Shown piece after piece: positions 1-6,876 of a stretch of DNA of 9,500 bases; positions within the stretch are counted from its first letter, which is position 1; the number at the start of each line of letters is the position of its first letter. Source of the stretch: Fervidobacterium sp. (lineage in GTDB: Bacteria > Thermotogota > Thermotogae > Thermotogales > Fervidobacteriaceae); contig DPIB01000079.1 of assembly GCA_003522805.1 (NCBI GenBank), positions 1-9,500 of the forward strand. Direction: 5' to 3'. The position numbers and the translations under genes were made by a program. The notes beneath the pieces were generated by a model that ran no database searches, was not told the origin of the DNA, and was given only the letters and a program-made list of their open reading frames with translations.

Positions 1-1154
1 GATTTATAGATATAGAGTTGAGTATTACCACTCACCATATTCCATTCCTGCTTTTGTTGATCATATTTTGCCCCAAGTTTTGCGATATTGCTCTCAAGTT
101 CCTTCCCTGAAAAGTTGTCAAATATGAATAATATATCACCACTTTCAAGTCTGCCAATCGTGTAAAGATAACTAGACGATTTTGAAGCATAGCTTATGAA
201 ATCGGCGAAACGATTTATGTCTGGTGTAAATCCTTGAAACCATTCTTTAATTGAATTAACTACACTATCAGTATTGGTGGTTGGCATCGATAGGTAATAG
301 TTCCATGCTATTTGAAGATTAGCTATGTTATCTGACAATTTCTTAGTTGTCTCTTGTTTCTTATTCTTCTGTTCAATTGTCAAGTTCAGTGCGCCCGCTG
401 AGATGGTTGAATGGAAAAATAGGTACTCAGACTCTGTATCATCGATATTTACTCCACCTGGTAGCTGTAGTTTCAAGGTGTTAGGTTTTGCATATCCGCT
501 AATCCAAAACGTTCCCGCCTTTAATCTGTCAAATTCTCTTACAGTTTTGACTATCTGCATTTCAGTTGTTGTGAATGTTTTGGTCGCAAGCTCTAAGGCC
601 TGTTTACTACCTGCCACGATGAGGTATTTGTTTACGATGCCACAGTACAACGAATCTCCAAGTAAAAACGTATTGTTACCCATGTTTTTATAACTTACCG
701 AAAGCAAGAATGATAAAGCTTTTGGGAATTGGCTCGTATATTTTGTTTCAAATACAATGAATGTATGCGTTGCAATTGTCTTTATAAATTCAAAATAGTA
801 ATTCAAATCGAAAGACATCAAATCCATAACATTTATTTCTACACCCTTAGAAGCGAGCACTATATCGTTTGAAAAAGCATCTTTAACGACGTCTGGGCTT
901 ATTCCTGTTCTATATTTCATGTCCTCTAATATCCTTAGGAACGAATCTTCAAATCCTAGACCTTTCCTGTCTAGCACAAATGAAAAGAAAGGGACTTTTT
1001 TGATCTCTTCATACCAGACATTAGTTTTCGAAATCCTCATTACGAAATCATAGTCTTTATGAACAAAATTGAATATCTCTGAGGATCCGAAAACAAATAT
1101 CTCTAAAATAAGCAGCAATGTTGTTATCAATATTATCAGTATCTGCCTTTTCAT
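1..1154 (-). CDS. Exported protein of unknown function, N-terminal part (runs off the left edge)
   Basis: I do not recognise this gene. The frame is open from an ATG at 1154 to base 1, giving 384 complete codons with no stop, so the C-terminus lies outside the window. The N-terminus is a clear Sec signal peptide or anchor: Met-Lys-Arg, about 18 hydrophobic residues, and a possible cleavage site after Val-Phe-Gly (residues 21-23). The rest is soluble, mixed alpha/beta, rich in Phe, Asn, Ser and Lys, with phrases such as YLIVAGSKQALELATK near the middle. These loosely recall uncharacterised exported proteins of the DUF3352 type, but that is only an impression. The ATG overlaps the tlyA stop (ATGA), and GGGAGG lies 7 bases upstream, so it is translated as the fifth gene of the operon. 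Existence is certain from the open frame, signal peptide and ribosome site; function is unknown. Confidence 0.85.
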   Translation of the reverse strand, partial: MKRQILIILITTLLLILEIFVFGSSEIFNFVHKDYDFVMRISKTNVWYEEIKKVPFFSFVLDRKGLGFEDSFLRILEDMKYRTGISPDVVKDAFSNDIVLASKGVEINVMDLMSFDLNYYFEFIKTIATHTFIVFETKYTSQFPKALSFLLSVSYKNMGNNTFLLGDSLYCGIVNKYLIVAGSKQALELATKTFTTTEMQIVKTVREFDRLKAGTFWISGYAKPNTLKLQLPGGVNIDDTESEYLFFHSTISAGALNLTIEQKNKKQETTKKLSDNIANLQIAWNYYLSMPTTNTDSVVNSIKEWFQGFTPDINRFADFISYASKSSSYLYTIGRLESGDILFIFDNFSGKELESNIAKLGAKYDQQKQEWNMVSGNTQLYIYK

Positions 1155-1954
1155 TGAAGAACCTCCCAAGCTGTGTCTATAACTCTCATTATATCACTTA
1201 ATTCGATTTTTCTAAAGCTATTTGAAAAACAATTTCGTGAAAAAACGGCGAAGAATTCGATGTTTCCATCCGAGCCCAAGATTTTGGAATAAGTTAAGTA
1301 CTCTAAAGTGAATGTCTCCTCTTGAAAGATATTCAGAACTTTTGTTATGGACTCTACGTGGAGCTGTTTATCTCTGATAATTCCCTTATGAACCTTACCG
1401 ACTTCGAATTGTGGCTTTATCAGTATAATGACTTTGCTTGCTGGTTTTGTTAGGAGTTTTACAGGTTTTACCAATTTTGTGACTGATATGAATGAGACGT
1501 CTATGGTTACTAAACCGGGTTTTTCTTGAAGATCTGTCACCTGTAATTCCCGAGCATTCTTTTTTATTCTAAAGACTCTAGGATCTGCGATCAATTTGGG
1601 ATGCAACTGTTCTGTATTAACATCCACGGCATACACTTTTCTAGCGCCATTCTGAAGCAAACAATCCACAAATCCACCTGTTGAGCTTCCTATGTCACAT
1701 GCTACCTGACCCAATACATCGATTTTGTATTCGTTTAGCAATGATTCCAGTTTATAGCCGGCTCTACTTACGTACTTTAGTTTGTCTATAAGCCTTATCT
1801 GATCATTTTTATTTACTTTTTTTGAAGGTTTTGTGCATATGCTCCCGTTTATGGTAACATAGCCTTTTGCTATCATTTGTTGAGCCTTATTCCTAGAATC
1901 TGCCATATTTGAAGCAACTAGATAGTGGTCTAGTCTGGTAAATTCTTTATCCAT
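1151..1954 (-). CDS. tlyA: TlyA-family rRNA (cytidine-2'-O)-methyltransferase
   Basis: A 267-residue protein with the TlyA layout: an S4 RNA-binding domain (about residues 6-60, RLDHYLV... then GYVTINGSIC) joined to an FtsJ-like Rossmann methyltransferase. The SAM-binding loop is DIGSSTGGF (87-95), followed by VYAVDV (108-112). The K-D-K-E set expected of FtsJ-like 2'-O-methyltransferases is visible as K68 (VSRAGYKL), D152 (TIDVSFIS), K180 (LIKPQFEVG) and E233 (GSDGNIEFF). Known TlyA proteins methylate C1920 of 23S rRNA, and some also C1409 of 16S rRNA; which sites apply here cannot be read from sequence. Older annotations call the family hemolysin A, but the methyltransferase role is better supported. 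The motif usually written RTNxR is KKNAR here, a small variation. The start at 1954 keeps the S4 domain complete; it overlaps the upstream gene by 25 bases and has only a weak ribosome site (GTGGGA). Confidence 0.93.
   Translation of the reverse strand: MDKEFTRLDHYLVASNMADSRNKAQQMIAKGYVTINGSICTKPSKKVNKNDQIRLIDKLKYVSRAGYKLESLLNEYKIDVLGQVACDIGSSTGGFVDCLLQNGARKVYAVDVNTEQLHPKLIADPRVFRIKKNARELQVTDLQEKPGLVTIDVSFISVTKLVKPVKLLTKPASKVIILIKPQFEVGKVHKGIIRDKQLHVESITKVLNIFQEETFTLEYLTYSKILGSDGNIEFFAVFSRNCFSNSFRKIELSDIMRVIDTAWEVLQ
1162..1167 (-). promoter_or_regulatory. Shine-Dalgarno site of the last operon gene
   Basis: The minus strand reads GGGAGG, followed by 7 bases and the ATG at 1154. It lies inside the last codons of tlyA. 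It fixes the start of the exported-protein gene and indicates strong independent initiation in addition to coupling by the ATGA overlap. Confidence 0.75.
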
Positions 1955-3111
1955 GTTCCCACGTCCGTCAAAATGTAGATCTTCGACCCTTTTATAAAGA
2001 AGTGCAGTACTCTTTCTCCTAGAAAGTGTTCTGATGAGAAAAAGCCAAATATGTTTTTCGTTATTCCAGCAATCGTTGGGTAGAAAGGTTCACTTATGAT
2101 CTTCATTTCTCTTGATGCACTTATTGATGCGTCGATTTCATTATCCGTGTTATTCTGCAGTGAATGTTTAGCTGAGAATGTTTTTTGACTACCATTACCA
2201 CTTATCTTGTAAGTTCCGTGAGGTGTTTCAATTGCTATTAAACCCTCGTCTACAGATATCGACGTTGCACCTTCAAAGTGTTCTGAGTACAAGGTTTTTC
2301 GAGTTTTTAGATTAACTATGTAAAAATAACTCGTCAGGTCTAATATATATAATTTATCATCCTCTATAACATAATCAAGAGGTGTATTCGAGATCTTAGA
2401 CTTCCATGTCAAAGTCGTATCTGACAAACTACCATCAGCATATATGATGTATTTGTCCCAGATGCATATAATTGGCGACGTATTGTAGGATACCTTATTT
2501 GTCCTTGTGTTAATAACTTCATTTCTGCTTATAATATAATTCCCAAAGCTTCCAAATGGTATAGAAGGATTACTTGCATTACTGGCTTCATATAATTCTC
2601 CGTTGAAAGTGAGATAGCCATTTAAGAATTCTATGCCAGATTTTAGGATTAACAAAGGTACGTTGAAACCAGTTGCGATTTTTATTGACTTTGTTGTTGG
2701 ATTGAATATCAATGTTCTTGCATCATGTGCAGCGTTTGTTTGTTCACTTTGAAGATTTCCTTTAGGCGTATCCAAGATGCTCTCCATAACTTTTCTGAGA
2801 TTCTCGCTATCGATATTATTCGGCGATATGGAATGTTCTCTTCCATTGTATGATAAGACTAGATATTCTCCTGAAAAGGACACTTCTAGAATATCGAAAG
2901 TATCCGTTGATGTTGTTGCCTTTGTTGATTCTGAAAGGGATAGAGATGTGTCGCATCGAGCATCTTCGAACTGGATGGGAAAGTATCCGAGTTCAGAAAT
3001 GCTTCTATTTATAACAAACTGTGCTTCTTCTGATACAGAACTATACGTGATTCCTATTGGATGCCTGTTACTCCATTCATCAATTACCTTTAGGATATCT
3101 TCGTTCATCAA
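1930..3111 (-). CDS. Beta-rich, probably exported protein of unknown function
   Basis: I do not recognise the family. The coordinates use the first conventional start (TTG 3111, followed at once by ATG 3108), giving 393 residues, but neither start has a convincing ribosome site and the true N-terminus probably lies upstream at 3219 (see separate entry). Residues 1-60 look like a small alpha/beta domain. From about 130 onward there are repeated short beta-strand phrases, such as KYIIYADGSL, DDKLYILDL and EGLIAIETPHGTYKIS, that suggest a WD40- or PQQ-like propeller; this is inference from pattern only. Low charge and high Ser/Thr/Asn content fit an extracytoplasmic protein. It sits between truA and tlyA, overlapping tlyA by 25 bases, as the third gene of the operon. 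An N-terminal alpha/beta domain followed by a propeller is also the layout of TolB, but I see no specific TolB motif. Confidence 0.8.
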   Translation of the reverse strand: MMNEDILKVIDEWSNRHPIGITYSSVSEEAQFVINRSISELGYFPIQFEDARCDTSLSLSESTKATTSTDTFDILEVSFSGEYLVLSYNGREHSISPNNIDSENLRKVMESILDTPKGNLQSEQTNAAHDARTLIFNPTTKSIKIATGFNVPLLILKSGIEFLNGYLTFNGELYEASNASNPSIPFGSFGNYIISRNEVINTRTNKVSYNTSPIICIWDKYIIYADGSLSDTTLTWKSKISNTPLDYVIEDDKLYILDLTSYFYIVNLKTRKTLYSEHFEGATSISVDEGLIAIETPHGTYKISGNGSQKTFSAKHSLQNNTDNEIDASISASREMKIISEPFYPTIAGITKNIFGFFSSEHFLGERVLHFFIKGSKIYILTDVGTWIKNLPD

Positions 3112-3219
3112 TTCATCAGGTAACTCGAACCCTGCAAAACAAACTGCTAGAACAATACTCTGTACAAAAACAATCCATGCGCAGGTGCTAAACCAGCGGA
3201 CCTTGAACGATCTTTTGAT
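3112..3219 (-). other. Probable signal-peptide extension of the downstream gene, with a candidate ATC start, inside truA
   Basis: Reading upstream from TTG 3111 in the same frame gives 36 further codons without a stop, back to an ATC at 3219-3217; the first in-frame stop (TGA) lies just upstream of the Shine-Dalgarno sequence. The encoded segment has a basic start (Lys-Arg, then Lys and Arg), a hydrophobic core (WIVFVQSIVLAVCFA) and an Ala-x-x-x-Ala type end (AVCFA, then GFE): a textbook Sec signal peptide. GGAGGTG lies upstream, with exactly 7 bases between GGAGG (3231-3227) and ATC. No ATG, GTG or TTG exists in this frame between 3219 and 3111; the only other near-cognate codons are ATT, which would remove the basic n-region. 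Translation from ATC would give 429 residues and a 73-base overlap with truA. The signal peptide is seen directly; use of ATC as start codon is inference. Confidence 0.55.
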
Positions 3220-3887
3220 TCTAACACCTCCTCAAGTGTTAAAGGATCCCAGAGTCCGGTTCCAACCCTTACCAAATTCGCTACTATGCTTCGAACCATG
3301 CCTCGTAAGAAAGAGAGTCCTTCAACCCTTATCAATATTAGATCCTTTCTCATTTCGATTATTCTTAAGCCGTTGATAGTTCTTATCGTTTTTGCGTCAT
3401 CGTCGCCCTTTTTGCTAAAAGAAACAAAATCATGTTCACCAACAAAAAAAGTTGCTCCCTTGCGCATTCTATCTGCATCAAGCTCGTATGGAAACCACCA
3501 AGAATATTTCCGCAAAAACATGTCCTTTGATTTAGATTTGTTCACAAAGTAGTGATATATCCTCTTTTTAGCATCATAACGCGGATTGAAATCTTCTGAG
3601 GTTATCCATACATTTCTGATGTAAATGTCATCAGGTAAATTGGCATTTATTGCATTTCTGATATCTGTTTCTGTGAGCCTATCTATTGGGCAATCAAATG
3701 ATGCAACTTGGCCATTTGCATGTACTCCTGTGTCTGTTCTACCAGCTGCGTATGTACGAATTTGTGTTTTGAAAATCCTTTCAAGTGCTTTTTCCAATTC
3801 ACCTTGTACAGTTCGAACATTTGTTTGTGACTGGTAGCCGAAAAAATTTGTCCCGTCGTAAGAGAATTCTATAGCAATTCTCTTCAT
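3147..3887 (-). CDS. truA: tRNA pseudouridine(38-40) synthase TruA
   Basis: A complete 246-residue TruA, the enzyme that isomerises uridines 38-40 in the anticodon arm of many tRNAs. The N-terminus is the family signature (IAIEFSYDGTNFFGYQSQ), and the catalytic aspartate is D52 in AAGRTDTGVHA. Further family segments are FNPRYDAKKRIYHYF, FVGEHDFVSFSKKG, FLRGMVRSIVANLVRVG and the terminal APAHGLFLYRV. Length matches the usual 245-270. The ATG at 3887 overlaps the stop of the upstream GGDEF gene in an ATGA junction, with a GGAAGGG-like ribosome site upstream, so translation is probably coupled. The last 70 or so bases also appear to carry the ribosome site and signal peptide of the next gene in another frame. 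The soluble cytoplasmic enzyme itself looks intact and fully functional. Confidence 0.97.
   Translation of the reverse strand: MKRIAIEFSYDGTNFFGYQSQTNVRTVQGELEKALERIFKTQIRTYAAGRTDTGVHANGQVASFDCPIDRLTETDIRNAINANLPDDIYIRNVWITSEDFNPRYDAKKRIYHYFVNKSKSKDMFLRKYSWWFPYELDADRMRKGATFFVGEHDFVSFSKKGDDDAKTIRTINGLRIIEMRKDLILIRVEGLSFLRGMVRSIVANLVRVGTGLWDPLTLEEVLESKDRSRSAGLAPAHGLFLYRVLF
3227..3231 (-). promoter_or_regulatory. Shine-Dalgarno sequence inside truA for the signal-peptide start
   Basis: The minus strand reads GAGGAGGTG across 3233-3225, with a seven-base match (GGAGGTG) to the usual anti-Shine-Dalgarno. It also encodes Glu-Glu-Val of TruA, so it could be coincidental. Its 7-base spacing to the ATC at 3219 decides the start proposed for the exported beta-rich protein. 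Confidence 0.5.
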
Positions 3888-5533
3888 AAACTTACTACCC
3901 TTCCACCACCAGACTTTTTAGCGGCTGACAGAGCAATCTGAGCTTTGTCGAGCATTTCTTCCAAAGTGTTAGCATCTGTTGGGTATTTCACTACTCCAGC
4001 ACTTATAGTTATATTCTCGAATTTCTTTTTCGCACTTGAAATTATCTTTTCGGATATCAAGATGCCATCAGATTTGCTCTTACTCCAAACCAGGATAAGA
4101 AACTCGTCGCTGACCTGCGAAAAGATTCCGAGATTTTTAAGTTCATCGTTGATTATGTTCTTCATTTCGCGAATTATTTCATCTCCATAGCTAAATCCAT
4201 GGCTGAAGTTTATTACCTTAAATTGATCTATATCCATATAGGATAAGACAAAAGCCGTACCAACTGAGATATTTTTAGACAATTCATCCATAAATTTCGA
4301 TAGTGATTGCTCCTTTTTGTGTGATGTAGTAAATATGGTAGAGTACTTGCTTTCAGCGAGTATTTCACCAATCTGCCACGCAAAGAATTTCGACATCTCA
4401 ATTTCACGTTTACTTGGCCTCAACATATTTGTTGGTTTGTCAAGACTTAGGTACCCGATCATCCTACCTCCTTGATTTATTGGAACTAAGAAAAGATCTT
4501 CAGGATCCCAAGCATTTTCTGAATCAACCTTCGTATAGTATGAGGGAGTGTAAACATAATTTTCATCTAAATCTATGCTACCTTTGGGGATAAAATAGGC
4601 TCCACCGATATCGAATCTCTGTTGCATGAGTACTAATGTATCTTTTATATCAGGCTTCTTCTCTTTCAAATTTTTAAACGCTTCATCATCTATCCCGTAA
4701 TTTGCTACTCTTAGTACTTTACCAGTTGTATAGTCAAGTACATTTAGTAATGCGTAGCTAAAACCTGAGATATTTGCTGCCAGAGACAACATATTCTCCA
4801 GGACTTTGTCCACATCTTCCTTTCTGATTTCCAAGATGATCTCCGGTAACTTCATTAAGTTTTCAACTTCTCTAGCTACTTGCTCTTTTTCAATTGTTAG
4901 TTCCTGACGCCAAGTTTCTGCTTTTATCGTGTAATACAACTGAATCAAAAACCCTGCATAAAGCATAGTCGAGAACATTAAATTGCCAAACGTAATCTCA
5001 CTGAAGGTATATGGGATCATCAAAACTGCAGAACCGTAGATACCTAGGACAAAGACAACCATAAAAGGTATCACATATTTCGAGAGGGAATCTTTTACCA
5101 GATAACGAATATAGATTTGTGACAATAGAATATTAGTTACAAAATAGCCGATTGCAAAAAGCAATATACTTAGATAATCGTTGGGAGATTGTCTATAAAG
5201 AAAAGTCCCAACTGAAAACTGTAGAAACTCGAAAGATACTCTGAGAGCTATAGTGTTAAATTTTTTCGTACTGAGTATTATAGAAACTATACTAAGTAAT
5301 CCTACACTCTCAGGCGGTAGGAATAGTAATAAATAAAGGGCTAAGAAACTTCTCATATTGAATTTCAAACCAGCAATTCCAATATTAATTGACTGTGAGA
5401 AGAACAACAAAGCCCAACCAAACAACATTAAGATCCAATCTGTGCTAATGACCAAAGGAGAAGACAATAGTAAGAACAAAGACCCCACTAAAAAGCATGA
5501 GAACAAGAATAAGAACTCTCTCTTTGTCAACAT
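3884..5533 (-). CDS. Membrane GAF-GGDEF signalling protein with a degenerate GGDEF motif
   Basis: A 549-residue protein from ATG 5533; a TTG at 5545 (four residues longer) or 5530 is also possible, because a run of six G just upstream is the only ribosome site. Residues 1-205 hold about six hydrophobic membrane segments, 206-230 a charged linker, and about 230-395 a GAF-like sensor (typical DLFLVPINQGGRMIGYLSLDKP-type strand region). The C-terminal 150 residues are a GGDEF domain: YMDIDQFKVIN, then GDEI, and ITISAGVVKYPTDA plus AKKSGGGRV at the end. The signature motif is VSDEF (474-478) instead of GGDEF, no LTGLPNR-like motif precedes it, and no RxxD inhibitory site lies upstream. In the family the two glycines help bind GTP, so cyclase activity is doubtful; it may instead bind nucleotide or act as a regulatory module. 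It is the first gene of the operon, just ahead of truA. Confidence 0.9.
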   Translation of the reverse strand: MLTKREFLFLFSCFLVGSLFLLLSSPLVISTDWILMLFGWALLFFSQSINIGIAGLKFNMRSFLALYLLLFLPPESVGLLSIVSIILSTKKFNTIALRVSFEFLQFSVGTFLYRQSPNDYLSILLFAIGYFVTNILLSQIYIRYLVKDSLSKYVIPFMVVFVLGIYGSAVLMIPYTFSEITFGNLMFSTMLYAGFLIQLYYTIKAETWRQELTIEKEQVAREVENLMKLPEIILEIRKEDVDKVLENMLSLAANISGFSYALLNVLDYTTGKVLRVANYGIDDEAFKNLKEKKPDIKDTLVLMQQRFDIGGAYFIPKGSIDLDENYVYTPSYYTKVDSENAWDPEDLFLVPINQGGRMIGYLSLDKPTNMLRPSKREIEMSKFFAWQIGEILAESKYSTIFTTSHKKEQSLSKFMDELSKNISVGTAFVLSYMDIDQFKVINFSHGFSYGDEIIREMKNIINDELKNLGIFSQVSDEFLILVWSKSKSDGILISEKIISSAKKKFENITISAGVVKYPTDANTLEEMLDKAQIALSAAKKSGGGRVVSL

Positions 5534-5560
5534 ACTTCCCCCCAATGTGATGTTATATGA

Positions 5561-5589
5561 ATTGTAACATGCATACGCGAGATTTTAAA
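5561..5589 (-). promoter_or_regulatory. Candidate extended -10 promoter of the GGDEF-truA operon
   Basis: On the minus strand, TGTTACAAT (5569-5561) is an extended -10 element, with a weak -35-like TTTAAA (5589-5584) at 17-base spacing. Transcription would start near 5553, leaving a leader of about 20 bases before the ATG at 5533. No other promoter-like sequence is seen downstream, where the genes overlap without gaps. Confidence 0.5.
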
Positions 5590-5599
5590 CATATGTTTA
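5586..5599. promoter_or_regulatory. 14-bp perfect palindrome, possible operator in the divergent region
   Basis: TAAACATATGTTTA is a perfect inverted repeat placed between the divergent GGDEF and decarboxylase genes. It overlaps the -35 area of the leftward promoter and lies just upstream of the likely rightward -10. A short palindrome in AT-rich DNA can arise by chance, so only the position makes it suggestive of a dimeric regulator site. Confidence 0.3.
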
Positions 5600-5615
5600 T
5601 GTATATTTGGGCAAA

Positions 5616-5628
5616 TATATTCTATCAT
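5616..5628 (+). promoter_or_regulatory. Weak candidate -10 region for the decarboxylase gene
   Basis: TATATT (5616-5621) and TATCAT (5623-5628) are the only reasonable -10 matches upstream of the plus-strand gene. No good -35 is visible at 17-18 bases, so activation or an AT-rich upstream element may be needed. The exact start point is not determined by the sequence. Confidence 0.3.
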
Positions 5629-5664
5629 AAACACGACAAATTATAAAGGGAGGTAATGAGAAGG

Positions 5665-6840
5665 ATGAAAAAACTGAGACAGATTGCAGAAACATTTGGA
5701 ACACCGGTCTTGGTTATGGATTTGAACGTAGTTGAGAACAACTATAGGCAATTGGTTGAGAACATAGACGACTGCAAAGTATATTATGCAGTGAAGGCTA
5801 ATTCACATGTTGAGATTGTCAAACTTCTAAGAGATCTTGGAAGTAACTTCGATGTGGCCTCACGTGGCGAAATAGAGAAATTGCTCTCATTGGGTGTGGA
5901 ACCACACAGAATGAGCTTTGGAAATACAATAAAGAAGATAGAGGATATAAGATTTGCATATGAACAAGGTATTAGGATGTTTGCAGTTGACGCGGAAATG
6001 GAAATTGAGAAGATAGCAATGGTGGCACCCGGTTCAAATATCTATGTAAGATTGAGTACCAATGGAATGGAGCAAGATGCGGACTGGCCATTAACAAGAA
6101 AATTCGGAACGAGTGTTAACCATGCAATAGAACTCGTCAAATATGCAAAGATTAACGGACTCAACCCAATAGGTGTGAGTTTCCACGTTGGTTCTCAGAA
6201 CTACAATCCAGAGAACTGGAGGACTGCTATTCGGGAGGCTTCGATAGTTTTTGAAGAAGCAAAACAATTTGGGATAACGATGACGATGATCAACACGGGT
6301 GGCGGAATGCCAGTTCGCTATAGTAGGTCGATACCAGAGATAAAGGATATCGCAAAGGTAATAAACGAGGCAGTCGATGAATATCTTGGAGATAACATCA
6401 CCGTTATAGTCGAACCTGGTAGGTCCATGGTAGGAAACGCAGGTGTTATGATTACGAAAGTCATTCTCCGCAGCAAGAAAGGCGATGAAAATTGGGTCTA
6501 CGTCGATGCAGGTGTGTTCCATGGCTTGACAGAAACAATTCAAAACATCAGATATAGAGTAACCGTTGATGGAAAAGAAGACGAAGAACTCGAAAAATTC
6601 GTACTTGCAGGTCCTACATGTGACAGTATGGATGTCATGTACTACGACATTGATTTGCCGAAATCAACCACTTTAGGTGATATAGTTTACTTACATGCAA
6701 CTGGTGCCTACACAACGGAATATAGCACCAATTTCAATGGAATTCCTTCTCCAAAGATAATATTCGAAAATGGTATTCTATTAGACGAAGAATTTGAGGC
6801 AGTTGAGGCAAAGAGTAATTTTTCAGAAAGCAACGAATAA
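5665..6840 (+). CDS. PLP-dependent ornithine/lysine-type decarboxylase (fold type III)
   Basis: A complete alanine-racemase-fold decarboxylase, 391 residues from ATG 5665. An in-frame ATG at 5656 would add three residues, but its GGGAGG would lie only 2 bases away, while 5665 has 11 bases. Family motifs, numbered from 5656: PLP lysine K47 in YYAVKAN, FDVASRGEI (65-73), SFHVGSQ (175-181), glycine loop GGGMPV (215-220), EPGRSMVG (253-260) for phosphate binding, the active-site cysteine C322 in GPTCDSMD, and GAYTTEYSTNFNG (350-362). GPTCDS fits ornithine or bifunctional lysine/ornithine decarboxylases better than diaminopimelate decarboxylase, which usually has GPxCES. It would release CO2 from L-ornithine or L-lysine to give putrescine or cadaverine, precursors of the long polyamines typical of thermophiles. 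The enzyme is expected to be a cytoplasmic homodimer with shared active sites. It is a single-gene unit ended by a strong hairpin. Substrate choice is inference. Confidence 0.9.
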   Translation: MKKLRQIAETFGTPVLVMDLNVVENNYRQLVENIDDCKVYYAVKANSHVEIVKLLRDLGSNFDVASRGEIEKLLSLGVEPHRMSFGNTIKKIEDIRFAYEQGIRMFAVDAEMEIEKIAMVAPGSNIYVRLSTNGMEQDADWPLTRKFGTSVNHAIELVKYAKINGLNPIGVSFHVGSQNYNPENWRTAIREASIVFEEAKQFGITMTMINTGGGMPVRYSRSIPEIKDIAKVINEAVDEYLGDNITVIVEPGRSMVGNAGVMITKVILRSKKGDENWVYVDAGVFHGLTETIQNIRYRVTVDGKEDEELEKFVLAGPTCDSMDVMYYDIDLPKSTTLGDIVYLHATGAYTTEYSTNFNGIPSPKIIFENGILLDEEFEAVEAKSNFSESNE

Positions 6841-6876
6841 TGAAATATTTCTAATATTTCTAAAAAGCAAATCTAT

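Noticed and set aside
325..693. Open frame of 122 codons on the plus strand
   Set aside because: It is antisense to the exported-protein gene, whose open frame, signal peptide and ribosome site are much stronger.
1151..1954. Hemolysin function for the TlyA-like protein
   Set aside because: The S4 domain plus the K-D-K-E methyltransferase residues identify an rRNA 2'-O-methyltransferase; the hemolysin name is historical.
3147..3219. Programmed -1 frameshift fusing TruA to the beta-rich protein
   Set aside because: The overlap contains five T in a row, but no proper X-XXY-YYZ slippery heptamer in the TruA frame, and TruA ends at its normal family C-terminus. Separate initiation is simpler.
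3169..3219. Lipoprotein signal (Cys in LAVC) for the beta-rich protein
   Set aside because: Val directly before Cys does not fit the lipobox, which needs Gly, Ala or Ser there; ordinary signal-peptidase cleavage after AVCFA is more likely.
2777..3376. Open frame of 199 codons on the plus strand
   Set aside because: It lies antisense to the truA 3' end and the beta-rich protein gene, both better supported; its product shows no family motif and no suitable ribosome site.
5606..5615. Second inverted repeat TTTG-GG-CAAA in the divergent region
   Set aside because: Arms are only 4 bases and would occur often by chance.
6091..6543. Open frame of 150 codons on the minus strand
   Set aside because: It is antisense to the decarboxylase core motifs; the product is Cys/His/Tyr-rich nonsense typical of a shadow frame.
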